A DNA stretch of 64,000 nt. Origin: an uncultured Collinsella sp. (GTDB taxonomy: Bacteria; Actinomycetota; Coriobacteriia; Coriobacteriales; Coriobacteriaceae). The translations under genes and the position numbers were made by a program. Below, in pieces: positions 15,982-23,983 of the stretch. The notes beneath the pieces are model-generated. The model was given only the letters and a program-made list of their open reading frames with translations, was not told the origin of the DNA and did not search any database. The stretch lies in assembly GCA_900541235.1 (NCBI GenBank), contig UQIW01000014.1, forward strand, positions 1-64,000, written 5' to 3'. How positions within the stretch are numbered: position 1 is the first letter of the stretch; every line of letters starts with the position of its first letter.

Positions 15982-16860
15982 CTAGGCCGTCTTCAGGATG
16001 GCGAAGGCCTTGGGGTCGAGAACCGCGTAGGCAAGGACTGCCTCGGTGCGGTACGCGACCTGGTTGTATCCCTTCAGGTCCTGACCAGTGTTGTCGGGGT
16101 CGCCGTACTCGATGATCTCGGAGGTCATGTCGCGCACCATGCCCCACTTGATGGTGGAGAAGTCGCCCATGATGCCCGCCACCTTCGGGTCGGCCTCGCA
16201 GCGGCGACCGTTGACGGTGCCGGAGGTCGCGGCGGGGATGCCGTCGATGTTGCCGACGTTGAGGGACAGCGGGATCTCCGGGTAGAGGCGCTGGCCGGTG
16301 GCGGGAATGCGCAGCTTGCGGAGGTCTGCGGCGAACTTGCGGGAGAGCGCGAAGCCGTTGATGTCGTAGTCGATAAGCGCATCGGCCAGCGCGTCGATGT
16401 CGTCGACCGCGGATGCCGAGGCGGTTACGGCGTTGGCCCCTGCGGTGAGCGCGGTGTAGCCATCGAGCGCGGTGCCCGTCTTGGGGGACACGGCGTGGTA
16501 GACCACGTAGTCGAGCGCTCGACCGATCGCGGCGGTCTGGTCGGCGATGATGTTGGTCACGATCTCAAGCTGATTGTCCTCGTCGGCCCAGCGCAGCTCG
16601 TCGGAGACGCGTGTGGTCGTGACCACCTTCACGCGCTTTGCGACGATCGGCGTGGTGGAGACCTCGGAACCGCTCTTCTTCGCGCCCTCCGCAACTACCT
16701 CAGCCTCGGTTGTCGGGTTGAACACGATGTAGGTGGTGTCGGAGAACGTCTGCGGGGTGCTGGGGGACAGCGCCGCGATGGTGGAGGTGTCCTTCGCCTT
16801 GTTGATGATGGAGGTCACTACCTTGTGCGGGAGCTTGACCTTGCTGGTGTCGTTAGCCAT
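15982..16860 (-). CDS. Major capsid protein, HK97 fold
   Basis: 292 residues. Contains the HK97-fold landmarks of Gram-positive phages: an N-arm with APSTPQTFSDT-like sequence, E-loop (YIVFNPTTEAEVVAEGAKKS), spine helix (DNQLEIVTNIIADQTAAIGRALDYVVYHA) and a late P-domain strand run ending TEAVLAYAVLDPKAFAILK. Directly preceded by a scaffold gene. No separate prohead protease is seen, so maturation probably relies on the scaffold alone. Confidence 0.9.
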   Translation of the reverse strand: MANDTSKVKLPHKVVTSIINKAKDTSTIAALSPSTPQTFSDTTYIVFNPTTEAEVVAEGAKKSGSEVSTTPIVAKRVKVVTTTRVSDELRWADEDNQLEIVTNIIADQTAAIGRALDYVVYHAVSPKTGTALDGYTALTAGANAVTASASAVDDIDALADALIDYDINGFALSRKFAADLRKLRIPATGQRLYPEIPLSLNVGNIDGIPAATSGTVNGRRCEADPKVAGIMGDFSTIKWGMVRDMTSEIIEYGDPDNTGQDLKGYNQVAYRTEAVLAYAVLDPKAFAILKTA

Positions 16861-16879
16861 TTCGGCTCCTTACTTGTCT

Positions 16880-17356
16880 CTAGTTGTTACCGAGGAGCTG
16901 GCGCGTGAAGTCGCGCAGCTCCGATTTGTCGCCGTCGCCTGGCTTCGGGAAGCTTCCCGGCTTCTCGACCTTGGGCGCGGGCGGCTTCTTGAACGCGGCG
17001 AGCATGTCGTCTGCCCACTTGGACATGCTTTCCTCGTCGTCGCCGACGATCAGGCTCGCCGGCACGCCCTTCTCCTGCGCGACCTTGGCCGCGATCTTCG
17101 ACCGCTTCTCTTCCTTCTCCTTGTCGTCGAGCCTCTTCTTGAGGTCGGCGATCTGGTCTTCGGCTGTCTTGTTCGCGTTGTTGGCCTCCTCAAGCGCCAC
17201 TGCTGCGGTTCTGTTGGCCTTTGCCTTCTTCTCCCACTCGCGCGAGTGCTTCTTCTCGGCCTCGTACAGCGCCTTGTAGTCGACGGGCGGCTCCTGGTTG
17301 GCGCCATCTTCGCCTTCTGCTCCTGGTGCTTGTGTGGGTTCGTTTGCCTCTGCCAT
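16880..17356 (-). CDS. Scaffolding protein
   Basis: 158 residues. An acidic, disordered start (TQAPGAEGEDGANQEPPVD) precedes a long charged coiled coil (residues 28-90, KKHSREWEKKAKAN to DDKEKEEKRSK) and a basic capsid-binding C-terminus. This is the DUF4355-like scaffold layout, and the gene stands directly before the capsid gene. Confidence 0.85.
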   Translation of the reverse strand: MAEANEPTQAPGAEGEDGANQEPPVDYKALYEAEKKHSREWEKKAKANRTAAVALEEANNANKTAEDQIADLKKRLDDKEKEEKRSKIAAKVAQEKGVPASLIVGDDEESMSKWADDMLAAFKKPPAPKVEKPGSFPKPGDGDKSELRDFTRQLLGNN

Positions 17357-17447
17357 GTCGCGTCCTTTCCCGTGCCGTGCGGCACGCCTGAGCTGCCGTG
17401 CGGCTGCTCAACGGTTCGTTAGTTGGGCCGTGCGGCCCGTCCGCGAC

Positions 17448-17468
17448 AGTTTCTTATGAGCGTGAGAT
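17448..17468 (-). promoter_or_regulatory. Candidate phage late promoter or activator site, copy 2 (weaker)
   Basis: Shares the full CGTGAGAT core (plus-strand view, 17461-17468) with the sites at 2997 and 22121 but only 13 of 21 positions overall with the former. It lies 92 bp upstream of the scaffold start in the only sizeable gap of the head region. Confidence 0.35.
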
Positions 17469-17478
17469 TCGGCATGAA

Positions 17479-17502
17479 AAGGGCCACCCGTAGGTGGCCC
17501 TT
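17479..17502 (-). terminator. Hairpin between the MuF toxin gene and the scaffold gene
   Basis: A perfect 10-bp stem, AAGGGCCACC with its complement and a 4-base loop, followed on the minus strand by TTC. It could end the terminase-portal-MuF transcript before the capsid transcript begins. Confidence 0.5.
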
Positions 17503-17514
17503 GCCTATTTGCAC

Positions 17515-17583
17515 TGGTATAATCTGTTGATGGAACGGTATGCTGCCCTCTACTTTTGAGGTTTTCGGTGCCGTTCCTTTTTA
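17515..17583 (+). ncRNA. Candidate small RNA antisense to the head operon
   Basis: On the plus strand an extended -10 element (TGGTATAAT, 17515-17523) is followed 9 bp later by a 9-bp stem with 7 Watson-Crick pairs in a row (GGAACGG 17532-17538 with CCGTTCC 17571-17577), an inner CCTC/GAGG stem, and then five T. This is a promoter plus terminator with room for an RNA of about 55 nt. No clear -35 box is seen. Nothing else on the plus strand in this area needs a terminator. Confidence 0.35.
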
Positions 17584-18834
17584 TTTGACAGCTATGTACC
17601 TGCCATCCTTTAGCAGCAGGCGCACATGCGCGACCTTTGGGTACTTAGGCGCGAGATCCTTTGCCGCTGATATTAGTGCATTGTCGTCTATTCGCTCGGA
17701 TACGGAGTTGTCAACGACCATGCACTTGACGCCCTCCTTTCCAGCCGTGCTGTCAAGGTAGTTCTTCATTGCGCCCCATGCGTTTCCAGACGTTCCGATT
17801 GTCTTGATTTCGATTCCGTTTTTTAGGTCTGGAAGCCCGACTTTGCGCTTTCTCCCATCTTCCTGAACCCATCTGTAATCTTGGATGAACGTCGGGGCAA
17901 CGCCGTGATGCGCCAGCCTCTTCGCTGTTCCTATTTCCGCTTTGGTAGCCCGCTTCTCCACCCCTTTGCTGACAAATCCGATTTTTGGTTCCGTGCCAGT
18001 TGCGTACCATTTTGGGTCTCTGGTCTCGATCTCCTCGACCATGCGCTTGTTCACGTACTTGTCGAACGCCTTGCTGGCTTTTCCGCCATGCTCCTTGATG
18101 TACGCCTCGCGCTCGGCATCGGGCAAGGCATCCCAATCTGAGCGTATGCCGTTGCGCCCGCCGAGCGTGTCCATGCACTCGTTGAACCTGTCATACATAC
18201 CGTCTGGGTCGTATCCCTTGACCTTCGGCCCCTTGCCGAAGCTCGGCACGACGCGGCAGTCGCACTTGGGGTGTGAGTGGCTCGCAGCCTCCTTCGTCTT
18301 GTAGTTGAAGCCGAACGAGGAGAGCATGAGGCAGAAGCCGCACGTCTCGCCAGACGGCACGCGTGCGTACCTCGGCTTCGCCGGGTCTTTGGAGGCGTTG
18401 TGCGCCACGCACATGTTCGCGGCCTTGCGGATCTCTGCATCGAGGCGACGAACGCACGCGGCCACGAATAGGTCGGTGGCTTCCTGTTTCACCACGCTTA
18501 CCATGAACGCCTTCACCGAGCCGTACGTCGCCTGGGGGTCGCGCAGCGACTCGGCGACGGCGGCGTACTTCCCGGGCGCGTCCTGCGCCTTGCGCACGGC
18601 GTCGTAGAACTCGGCGGCGCGGCCAGCCGCAACGGTGTCTGCATAGTAGCCGCAAGCCGTCTCGATCACCTCGTAGGTTGCCTCTCGCAGCGCCGCTATG
18701 TCGCCGTTCCCGCTCGCCTCCCAGTCGGCCACCAAGCGGGTGAGCGCGTCGCTGGCTTGGCGCTGCGCCCTTCCAGATAGCGTGTTGATTTCGTCCGTAA
18801 GCTCGTTAAGCAGGCTGCGAGGTATCTCCGCCAT
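17581..18834 (-). CDS. MuF-type minor head protein with C-terminal nuclease-like toxin domain
   Basis: 417 residues. The N-terminal half is a MuF/gp7-like minor capsid protein with the usual Cys-rich signature (GETCGFCLMLSSFGFNY, then HSHPKCDCRVVPSF). Residues 255-417 form a separate domain with the pattern of CdiA-type PD-(D/E)xK nucleases: an E in AEIGTAKRLAHHGV, then GLPDLKNGIEIKT with candidate catalytic D, E and K, and a final beta hairpin HVRLLLKDGRYIAVK. MuF proteins carrying polymorphic toxin tails are known from temperate phages of Gram-positive bacteria. The tail is less GC-rich than the body, which suggests domain exchange. No obvious immunity gene follows on the same strand. Confidence 0.8.
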   Translation of the reverse strand: MAEIPRSLLNELTDEINTLSGRAQRQASDALTRLVADWEASGNGDIAALREATYEVIETACGYYADTVAAGRAAEFYDAVRKAQDAPGKYAAVAESLRDPQATYGSVKAFMVSVVKQEATDLFVAACVRRLDAEIRKAANMCVAHNASKDPAKPRYARVPSGETCGFCLMLSSFGFNYKTKEAASHSHPKCDCRVVPSFGKGPKVKGYDPDGMYDRFNECMDTLGGRNGIRSDWDALPDAEREAYIKEHGGKASKAFDKYVNKRMVEEIETRDPKWYATGTEPKIGFVSKGVEKRATKAEIGTAKRLAHHGVAPTFIQDYRWVQEDGRKRKVGLPDLKNGIEIKTIGTSGNAWGAMKNYLDSTAGKEGVKCMVVDNSVSERIDDNALISAAKDLAPKYPKVAHVRLLLKDGRYIAVK

Positions 18835-20233
18835 CCTCGCCCTCCTTCGGCTCGAACAGCGAGGCCACGGCGGCGTTCGCCTGCGCCTTCTTGTTGTCGC
18901 TGTTGATGCGCTGGATCTGCTCGTCTGTGTAGTCGAGCATTTCGAGCATCACGTCGGAGTTGGCGAGCTTCGGCAGGCCCTGCACCTGCTTAAGCGCGGC
19001 GTCGGACAGGCTCACGATCGACGGGTAGGCCGGGGACATGAAGCGCGGGTTGAGGTTGTAGCCGGCATCGCGCTCGGTCTCGTAGTCCGTGCCGTTCGCC
19101 ACGGCGAGCGCCATGTAGGCCACGTTGCGCAAGGCGTTGCCATTCTCGCGGTTGAGGTTCTTCGCATCGATCACGAGCGGTTCGAGCGATGCGGCGATGG
19201 CATCCGAAGAGGATGGGTTGTCGTTGCTCACGCCGAAGAAAGACACCGGAACGTTGGTGACCGCCGACATTTGGCATGCTAGCTGGCGCAGGTACTCGGT
19301 GAGCGGGGCCATCTGCAACTGGGCCGACTGCCACACGGTCGGCGAGTCTCCGTCAATGTCTTTGGTGATCTCGTTGACCGCGCCCATCGACGCGTCGTAC
19401 TTGTTCTGCCCGTTGATCATCTTCTTGTAGGTGCCGAGCAGCCAAGTCTGCGGCAGCGTCGCGGACTCAGATGCCACTTCCATGCGGGCACGTTGGCGTA
19501 TGGCGTCGTCTGTGATGCTCATGACCGAACGACTGATGCGCGAGGAGCCGAACGGTCGCTCAAGCGTGGCATCGTATGGCATGGGCTCCATGAGACAGCG
19601 ACCCATGCCGTGCTCCATGTAGTCGGCCACCCAGTGGCCGCTGCCGCGCGTAAGCACCACCAGCGCGTCCTCCGTGAGCAGGTGCACGACGGTCGGCACG
19701 CGCTCGGTGTCGCCTGGCATCTTCTTCGACTCGGCCACAACGAGACCGGCCTTGATGCGCTTCTGCGCGTCGTCCCAGATCGCCGCCGCTGCGGTTGCCG
19801 GGTACGCTGAGATGATGGGCTTGCCGCCGCCGTCCGTGACAGTCCAGAAGCCGCAGCAGTGCTTCAGCTCACCGATAAGGTTCTTGCGGTAGAGCGCTTC
19901 GAGCTGGTTGTCGGCGCATATGTCGCGCAGCTGCATGGTAACGGCCTCGTCGTCGGCAGTGAAGCCGTTGAACACCGAGCGATCTGCCAGGGCGTGCACC
20001 GCTTTCTTGGGCCAATCAACGCGCGGGTTGATCTTCTTGGCGAGGGCTTTCGGCATGGCGATGCCCAGGTCTTTGACGCCGATGTGTCCGAGGTAATAGT
20101 CCTCCCGCAACATGTTGCGGGATCGGTGGGTGCGCCACGTGTCCATAAGCTCGCGCACGAGCGCCTTGTCCTCGTGTCGCAGGCCTTCCGCCGCCGCGAC
20201 CTGTCCGGCCAGTTCCATGTTCACTGCTGCCAT
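18806..20233 (-). CDS. Portal protein
   Basis: 475 residues. SPP1 gp6/DUF1073-like portal of Gram-positive siphoviruses, forming the dodecameric DNA gate at one capsid vertex. Seen: the N-terminal YYLGHIGVKDLGIAMP stretch, a DYTDEQI-type helix near the C-terminus and an acidic, disordered tail ending GGDTSQPA. It overlaps terminase by one base and the MuF gene by 29 bp. Confidence 0.9.
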   Translation of the reverse strand: MAAVNMELAGQVAAAEGLRHEDKALVRELMDTWRTHRSRNMLREDYYLGHIGVKDLGIAMPKALAKKINPRVDWPKKAVHALADRSVFNGFTADDEAVTMQLRDICADNQLEALYRKNLIGELKHCCGFWTVTDGGGKPIISAYPATAAAAIWDDAQKRIKAGLVVAESKKMPGDTERVPTVVHLLTEDALVVLTRGSGHWVADYMEHGMGRCLMEPMPYDATLERPFGSSRISRSVMSITDDAIRQRARMEVASESATLPQTWLLGTYKKMINGQNKYDASMGAVNEITKDIDGDSPTVWQSAQLQMAPLTEYLRQLACQMSAVTNVPVSFFGVSNDNPSSSDAIAASLEPLVIDAKNLNRENGNALRNVAYMALAVANGTDYETERDAGYNLNPRFMSPAYPSIVSLSDAALKQVQGLPKLANSDVMLEMLDYTDEQIQRINSDNKKAQANAAVASLFEPKEGEDGGDTSQPA

Positions 20234-21657
20234 CAGAAGCTTGCCTCCTGTTTACGTCTCGGGTCTCTCTTGGTTGTCCTCGCCGCCCATAGGGCCAGCG
20301 ATGCGCTCTCGATCGGCGCTGATGAAGAGTCGGGGCCGTCACCGAAGCCCCAGCCGTCGCGCCCTACGTCGCGCTTGATCGACTTCGTTGCGGAATCGTC
20401 CAACGCGGGCGACTCGATGTGGCTCGTCGTCCTGGCATTAACCTCGTCGGCCAGCATCGTCGCAGCAGCCTGAACGATCGCGGTGCTGCCCATGACGATC
20501 GCCGACTTCGGCATCCTGCCGTCAAGAAGCCGCTGCTTCAGCGCGTCCGCTCCGCTCTTTCCGTCGATGCAGACGCACGCGATCTCCTCGCGGTTGCGCA
20601 GCAGCATGTCGGATATGCCGACAGTGCCGCCCTCAGCGCCCATGAGGTCGTAAAGCTCGACGTAGGAGCCGGCACCGCGCTCCGCCTTCGCCCAGGACAC
20701 GGCAACGCGCGACCCGTCGGGCGAGAACTTCACGCCGAACGCGAGCTTGCCTCCCTGCATCGGCCCCGCCACCTCGCACGCCTTCCACTTGGCGCTCGAA
20801 AGCGCGTATGAGTCGGCTCCGCCGATTGGGCTCCACCAGCCAAGGCGCTCACGCGCGAAGACGTCGGGCTGCATCTGCTCGGACTCGCCGCGTACGGCCT
20901 CTATGTCGAGGATCGTGCCGAGAGACGGGTTGTACTCGAACCATCGCGACTCGTCGTGCACGTCGCCGATCTCTGTAGCGCTCCACTCGATCCATCCCAT
21001 CTCAGACCTGCCGTTGTGAACGTCCTCGTGGAGGTCGCGGAACACCGTGCCCACGTTGTCGGGGGCTGGCGGCGTGCCCAGGTAGATCGTCTGCGGGTTG
21101 TGCTTCGACCCTGCCGATATGGCGGGCAGCGAAGCCGCCTGCTGCTTGTCAGTAAGCTCCTGCGCCTCGTCGTAGATAAGCACGTCGTAGGTCTTGCCTC
21201 GCGCCAGCGAGTCGGTGCGCGTGGTGAAGCGGATAAGACCGCCGTTCTTGAGTTTGATGGCCTGCTGGCCGTTGGTCTTGCGCACGGCGAGCAGCAGGTC
21301 GTTAAGCTCAGGCTCGTCCTCGTCCTCGAATGGCCTTGAAAGCTCCTGGAACATCTGGTCTGAGGTGTCGCCGTGCTGGCATGTGTACAGAATCTTCTCG
21401 CCGTTGAGGGCGCCATGGAAGCAGCGGGCGCGAACGTCCCAGCTCTTGCCATTTTGTCGCGGGATGGATATGCCGATCGAGCGCAGCAGGTACTTGTCGC
21501 GTCCGTCGCGGGCGAGCATGGCATCGAGCAGATGTGGCTGCCACGGCAGCGGGTCGCCGAAGTACGCGGATGCCAGTTCTGCCGCCATGGGGCCGTCTCC
21601 GTCGAGCCTTTCTGGGATGTTCGCCTCGTATGTCGGGGTCTGCCTCGCCTGCATCAC
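20233..21657 (-). CDS. Terminase large subunit
   Basis: 474 residues. ATPase plus nuclease that packages DNA. The N-terminal ATPase has an adenine/Walker A-type region (RSIGISIPRQNGKSWDVRARC), Walker B (YDVLIYDEAQEL) and a coupling segment (TIYLGTPPAPDN). The C-terminal nuclease-like domain has LAFGVKFSPDGSRVAVSWA, with a candidate Asp, and a late CVCIDGKSGADAL strand with another. The GTG start at 21657 overlaps the small-subunit stop. Confidence 0.93.
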   Translation of the reverse strand: MMQARQTPTYEANIPERLDGDGPMAAELASAYFGDPLPWQPHLLDAMLARDGRDKYLLRSIGISIPRQNGKSWDVRARCFHGALNGEKILYTCQHGDTSDQMFQELSRPFEDEDEPELNDLLLAVRKTNGQQAIKLKNGGLIRFTTRTDSLARGKTYDVLIYDEAQELTDKQQAASLPAISAGSKHNPQTIYLGTPPAPDNVGTVFRDLHEDVHNGRSEMGWIEWSATEIGDVHDESRWFEYNPSLGTILDIEAVRGESEQMQPDVFARERLGWWSPIGGADSYALSSAKWKACEVAGPMQGGKLAFGVKFSPDGSRVAVSWAKAERGAGSYVELYDLMGAEGGTVGISDMLLRNREEIACVCIDGKSGADALKQRLLDGRMPKSAIVMGSTAIVQAAATMLADEVNARTTSHIESPALDDSATKSIKRDVGRDGWGFGDGPDSSSAPIESASLALWAARTTKRDPRRKQEASF

Positions 21658-22097
21658 GCGCCTGCCGCCTTGGCACGCGTCTCGCGGTCGTCGAACATGA
21701 GCGTGAGCAGCTTGCCGTGGGCGCTCGCGGGTCGCGCCTGCTGCACCGTGACGTTGCGGGCCGACTTGGACAGGCCGAGCTGGTCTGACAGCGCCCTGAT
21801 TTCGGTGCTGGCTTCCTTCAGAACGGTCAGCGCCGGATTCTTGCGCATCATCTTGAGCCGCTTGCCGCCCTTGCCCCTGATCGGCTTGTATGCGGTGGCG
21901 TCGAGTATTTCGATCTCGTTGTTACCGAGGGCCATGGCCTCGCGTGCCTGGTTCGCCACGGCGTGCCAGTAGCAGAGCAGCGCCAACGTCGGCGCATCCT
22001 CCTGCGCGAACGTGCGCCTCGCGGTCAGCTGCTCCCAGATGGCGGCTTGCACGGGGTCGCTAGCCACTTCCTGCGGCATCTCGATGTTCTCGGCCAT
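21654..22097 (-). CDS. Terminase small subunit
   Basis: 147 residues, P27-like. Helical, with IWEQLTARRTFAQEDAPTL and a C-terminal dimerising region (KEASTEIRALSDQLGLSKSA) typical of P27-family small terminases that recognise packaging sites. First gene of the late region and 24 bp downstream of the best late-promoter motif. Confidence 0.87.
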   Translation of the reverse strand: MAENIEMPQEVASDPVQAAIWEQLTARRTFAQEDAPTLALLCYWHAVANQAREAMALGNNEIEILDATAYKPIRGKGGKRLKMMRKNPALTVLKEASTEIRALSDQLGLSKSARNVTVQQARPASAHGKLLTLMFDDRETRAKAAGA

Positions 22098-22120
22098 GAT
22101 TCCCTCCTTCTTCGCGGGGA

Positions 22121-22141
22121 ATCGTAATGGCGGCGTGAGAT
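22121..22141 (-). promoter_or_regulatory. Candidate phage late promoter or activator site, copy 3
   Basis: Minus strand ATCTCACG, 7-nt spacer, TACGAT. Matches the 2997-3017 copy at 18 of 21 bases. TACGAT sits where a -10 box would be for the terminase small subunit message. No good -35 is visible, so an activator or phage factor may bind ATCTCACG. Confidence 0.55.
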
Positions 22142-22266
22142 AGCGAAATCGTTCGGAACGGGCGGGGGGAAATCGGCCCTAGGCGGCTGGGGTGGCCTTC
22201 TGACCCGGGGGAGGGGCGACCGCCCCGCCTCTTTTCGGCGGCTTCGGCGCTCGGAGCCAAAAGAAA

Positions 22267-22294
22267 GGGCGCGACCGCCGAAACGACCGCGCCC
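22267..22294 (-). terminator. Terminator at the end of the early region
   Basis: GGGCGCG/CGCGCCC stem with extra inner pairing; on the minus strand it is followed by TTTCTTTT. It lies 27 bp past the HNH stop and separates the early from the late transcript. The 22142-22266 stretch beyond it holds no ORF; a packaging site could be here but none is recognisable. Confidence 0.7.
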
Positions 22295-22320
22295 CTATTG
22301 GTGCATTGCTATGTTTTGCG

Positions 22321-22611
22321 CTAGAACAGCCGCGTGCGGCGTATCTGGTACTGCTTGGCGTCTCCCGGCATCCTGTTGCCGCGCCGCTGGTTGCAGATCC
22401 TGTGGGCGGCGTCCACGTTGGAGTAGTCCAGCGGGTTGCCTCCCCTCGATACGGGCAGCAGCTCGTCCACCTCGAAGCTCCACGGGTCGCCGCTCGGCAG
22501 GCTGTAGTCGATCGGCTGACCGCATATGTGGCACGGCCTGCCCTCGGCTCTCAGCCTTGCCCTCAGCTTGCGCCGCGCGTTGCCGTTGCGGTTGCGCGGG
22601 TTGCCGCTCAT
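22321..22611 (-). CDS. HNH endonuclease
   Basis: 96 residues from the ATG at 22611, which overlaps the stop of the small membrane gene. A zinc-binding CHICGQPI pair and the core EVDELLPVSRGGNPLDYSNVDAAHRICNQRRG mark an HNH nuclease (the H-N-H series is D/E-V-D-E-L in place of the first His pair, with N and H following). HNH proteins next to terminase often nick or cut at the packaging site. A variant first motif (VDELLP instead of VDHixP) is worth noting. Confidence 0.82.
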   Translation of the reverse strand: MSGNPRNRNGNARRKLRARLRAEGRPCHICGQPIDYSLPSGDPWSFEVDELLPVSRGGNPLDYSNVDAAHRICNQRRGNRMPGDAKQYQIRRTRLF

Positions 22612-22724
22612 GCCAGCAACCCGGAGATTCCCGAGATCGCCCACGCGATGCCGTAGCATGCGAGCGCGATGAAGAAGATTCCGATGGCGGCGCCGAGAAC
22701 CTTGCCGATAAGTTCGTTAATCAT
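22608..22724 (-). CDS. 38-residue membrane peptide
   Basis: Begins MINELIGKVLGAAIGIFFIA and continues hydrophobic to the end, one transmembrane helix. The stop overlaps the HNH start (ATGA), so the two are translationally coupled. Function unknown. Confidence 0.55.
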   Translation of the reverse strand: MINELIGKVLGAAIGIFFIALACYGIAWAISGISGLLA

Positions 22725-22725
22725 A

Positions 22726-22842
22726 TCATCCTCCAATGATCATGCGGGCCAGCGATACCGCCGCCCACAGCGTCAATCCGTCTATTAGCAGGGATGCCGC
22801 TATCACGAGCAGACATCCCCGGTTGCATCCCGGGCGGCTCAT
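22726..22842 (-). CDS. 38-residue membrane peptide with Cys pair
   Basis: From the ATG at 22842: MSRPGCNRGCLLVIAASLLI and a hydrophobic remainder. One membrane helix and a CxxxC motif at its outer edge. The start overlaps the stop of the gene upstream. Function unknown. Confidence 0.5.
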   Translation of the reverse strand: MSRPGCNRGCLLVIAASLLIDGLTLWAAVSLARMIIGG

Positions 22843-23066
22843 TCGTCCTCCCACCTTATCGTTCCGTCGTCGTATTCGGCCCGCAGCCAGTCCAGGTACT
22901 CGCCCCACGAGGCGAAGTCCCGCACCCGGCGCGATGCGAACGCGCACGTGGTGAAGGGGTTGCACTCGCTCACCGCGATGCTGAACCGCCGTCCGTCGCG
23001 CAGCATGCGCACCTCCATGCGCATCGCGGCCTCGGGCGAACCGAAGTACCGCTCCCAGTTGGTCAA
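22839..23066 (-). CDS. Small phage protein, unknown
   Basis: 75 residues (MTNWERYFGSPEAAMRM). The ERYFGSPE opening followed by a late W-x-E-YLDWLRAEYDDG resembles small proteins found in Coriobacteriia and Firmicutes phages, with no known role. Acidic C-terminus. Overlaps the next gene by 4 bp. Confidence 0.6.
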   Translation of the reverse strand: MTNWERYFGSPEAAMRMEVRMLRDGRRFSIAVSECNPFTTCAFASRRVRDFASWGEYLDWLRAEYDDGTIRWEDE

Positions 23067-23077
23067 TCGTCCACCTC

Positions 23078-23206
23078 CTACCCGCAGGCGAGCAGGGCCA
23101 GAACCACCAGCCCCGCCGCCAGCGTTCTGATTACATAAAGCTCAAGGGCCACAACCGCGACAAGCAGCGCGGCGCATGATGCCGCTATCCATCGAACCGT
23201 TTGCAC
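23078..23206 (-). CDS. 42-residue membrane protein
   Basis: Chosen start is the GTG at 23206, which follows AGGAGG at good spacing. Two hydrophobic helices (WIAASCAALLVAVVALELYV and TLAAGLVVLALLACG). It overlaps the end of the upstream Cys-rich gene by 22 bp. Function unknown. Confidence 0.5.
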   Translation of the reverse strand: MQTVRWIAASCAALLVAVVALELYVIRTLAAGLVVLALLACG

Positions 23207-23481
23207 CAGTCCTCCTGCATGTCCTTGTAGTGTTCGACGATCCAGTCTCGCGCCCACTTCGCAGCCTCCCATGCCGCCATCGGCTCCTTCGCCTCCTGAG
23301 CGCTGAAAGCCTCCTCGAACTCAAGCTCGCAGATGCCGTAGTCGCAGCATCCCTCTATGCAGTGTGCGCAATCTCCGCAAGCCGGCTCGTCCACCTGGTT
23401 CCACGGCGCGTTCGGGTCTCCATCGAAGCAGCCGGGCGGCAGGTTCCACCCGCTGCCCGGCTCGTAGTAGGCCATGCTCAC
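23185..23481 (-). CDS. Cysteine-rich small protein
   Basis: 98 residues. Cysteines cluster in residues 34-51 (CGDCAHCIEGCCDYGICE), which suggests metal binding, with a helical C-terminal half (AWEAAKWARDWIVEHYKDM). Overlaps the DUF4406 gene by 4 bp. Unknown function. Confidence 0.6.
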   Translation of the reverse strand: MSMAYYEPGSGWNLPPGCFDGDPNAPWNQVDEPACGDCAHCIEGCCDYGICELEFEEAFSAQEAKEPMAAWEAAKWARDWIVEHYKDMQEDWCKRFDG

Positions 23482-23810
23482 GAGGCATCACCACGGCACG
23501 GTAGGTCGTACCCGATGATCTCAAGGTCGTAGGCCACAGCTGCGGCGCGCTCGACCTTGCAGCCCCGTGCGTTCTCCCAGCCATCGCATAGGTGCACAGC
23601 GTCGCACTCGGCCATCTTGCCAAGGCTTTGGCTCAGGTAGTACAGCGGCACGTTCATCACCTTGGGCGGCACCGCGAGGCCGTCCTTGAAGTACGTGTCC
23701 ACGACCTCGTATCCGCGCCGCTCAAGCTCTGCGACCGCCTTCGCGCGGGCCTCAAGTATCTGCTCCTCGCCAAGCCCGTTCATGGGCTGGACGATCATCA
23801 CCTTCTTCAT
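23478..23810 (-). CDS. DUF4406 nucleoside-deoxyribosyltransferase-like protein
   Basis: 110 residues with the DUF4406 layout: a first strand VMIVQPMNGL, a central KMAECDAVHLCDGWENARGC and a last strand EIIGYDLP. The family is related to nucleoside 2-deoxyribosyltransferases and is common in phages. Substrate unknown, and the catalytic Glu is not certain here. Coupled to the zinc-ribbon gene upstream by ATGA. Confidence 0.8.
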   Translation of the reverse strand: MKKVMIVQPMNGLGEEQILEARAKAVAELERRGYEVVDTYFKDGLAVPPKVMNVPLYYLSQSLGKMAECDAVHLCDGWENARGCKVERAAAVAYDLEIIGYDLPCRGDAS

Positions 23811-23983
23811 TTCTGCTCCTCTCGCACGTTGCTATAGTCGATTTCGTCGCGGCACTTTTCGCAGACCTCGCCGACACGCTTCTTGTTGTCCTTCCAAAAT
23901 TCGCGCGGGTAGCACGTGAAAAACGGGTTGCAGTGCGTTTTGCCGCACCTCGCGCACGTCCATTTATACGGGTCGCAGCTCAT
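23807..23983 (-). CDS. Zinc-ribbon small protein
   Basis: 58 residues, absent from a longer-ORF list because of its size. Two CxxC pairs (CARC at residue 10 and CEKC at 41) plus further cysteines make a zinc ribbon. The end overlaps the next gene start and the start overlaps the methyltransferase C-terminal stop, so it is embedded in the same operon. Confidence 0.6.
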   Translation of the reverse strand: MSCDPYKWTCARCGKTHCNPFFTCYPREFWKDNKKRVGEVCEKCRDEIDYSNVREEQK

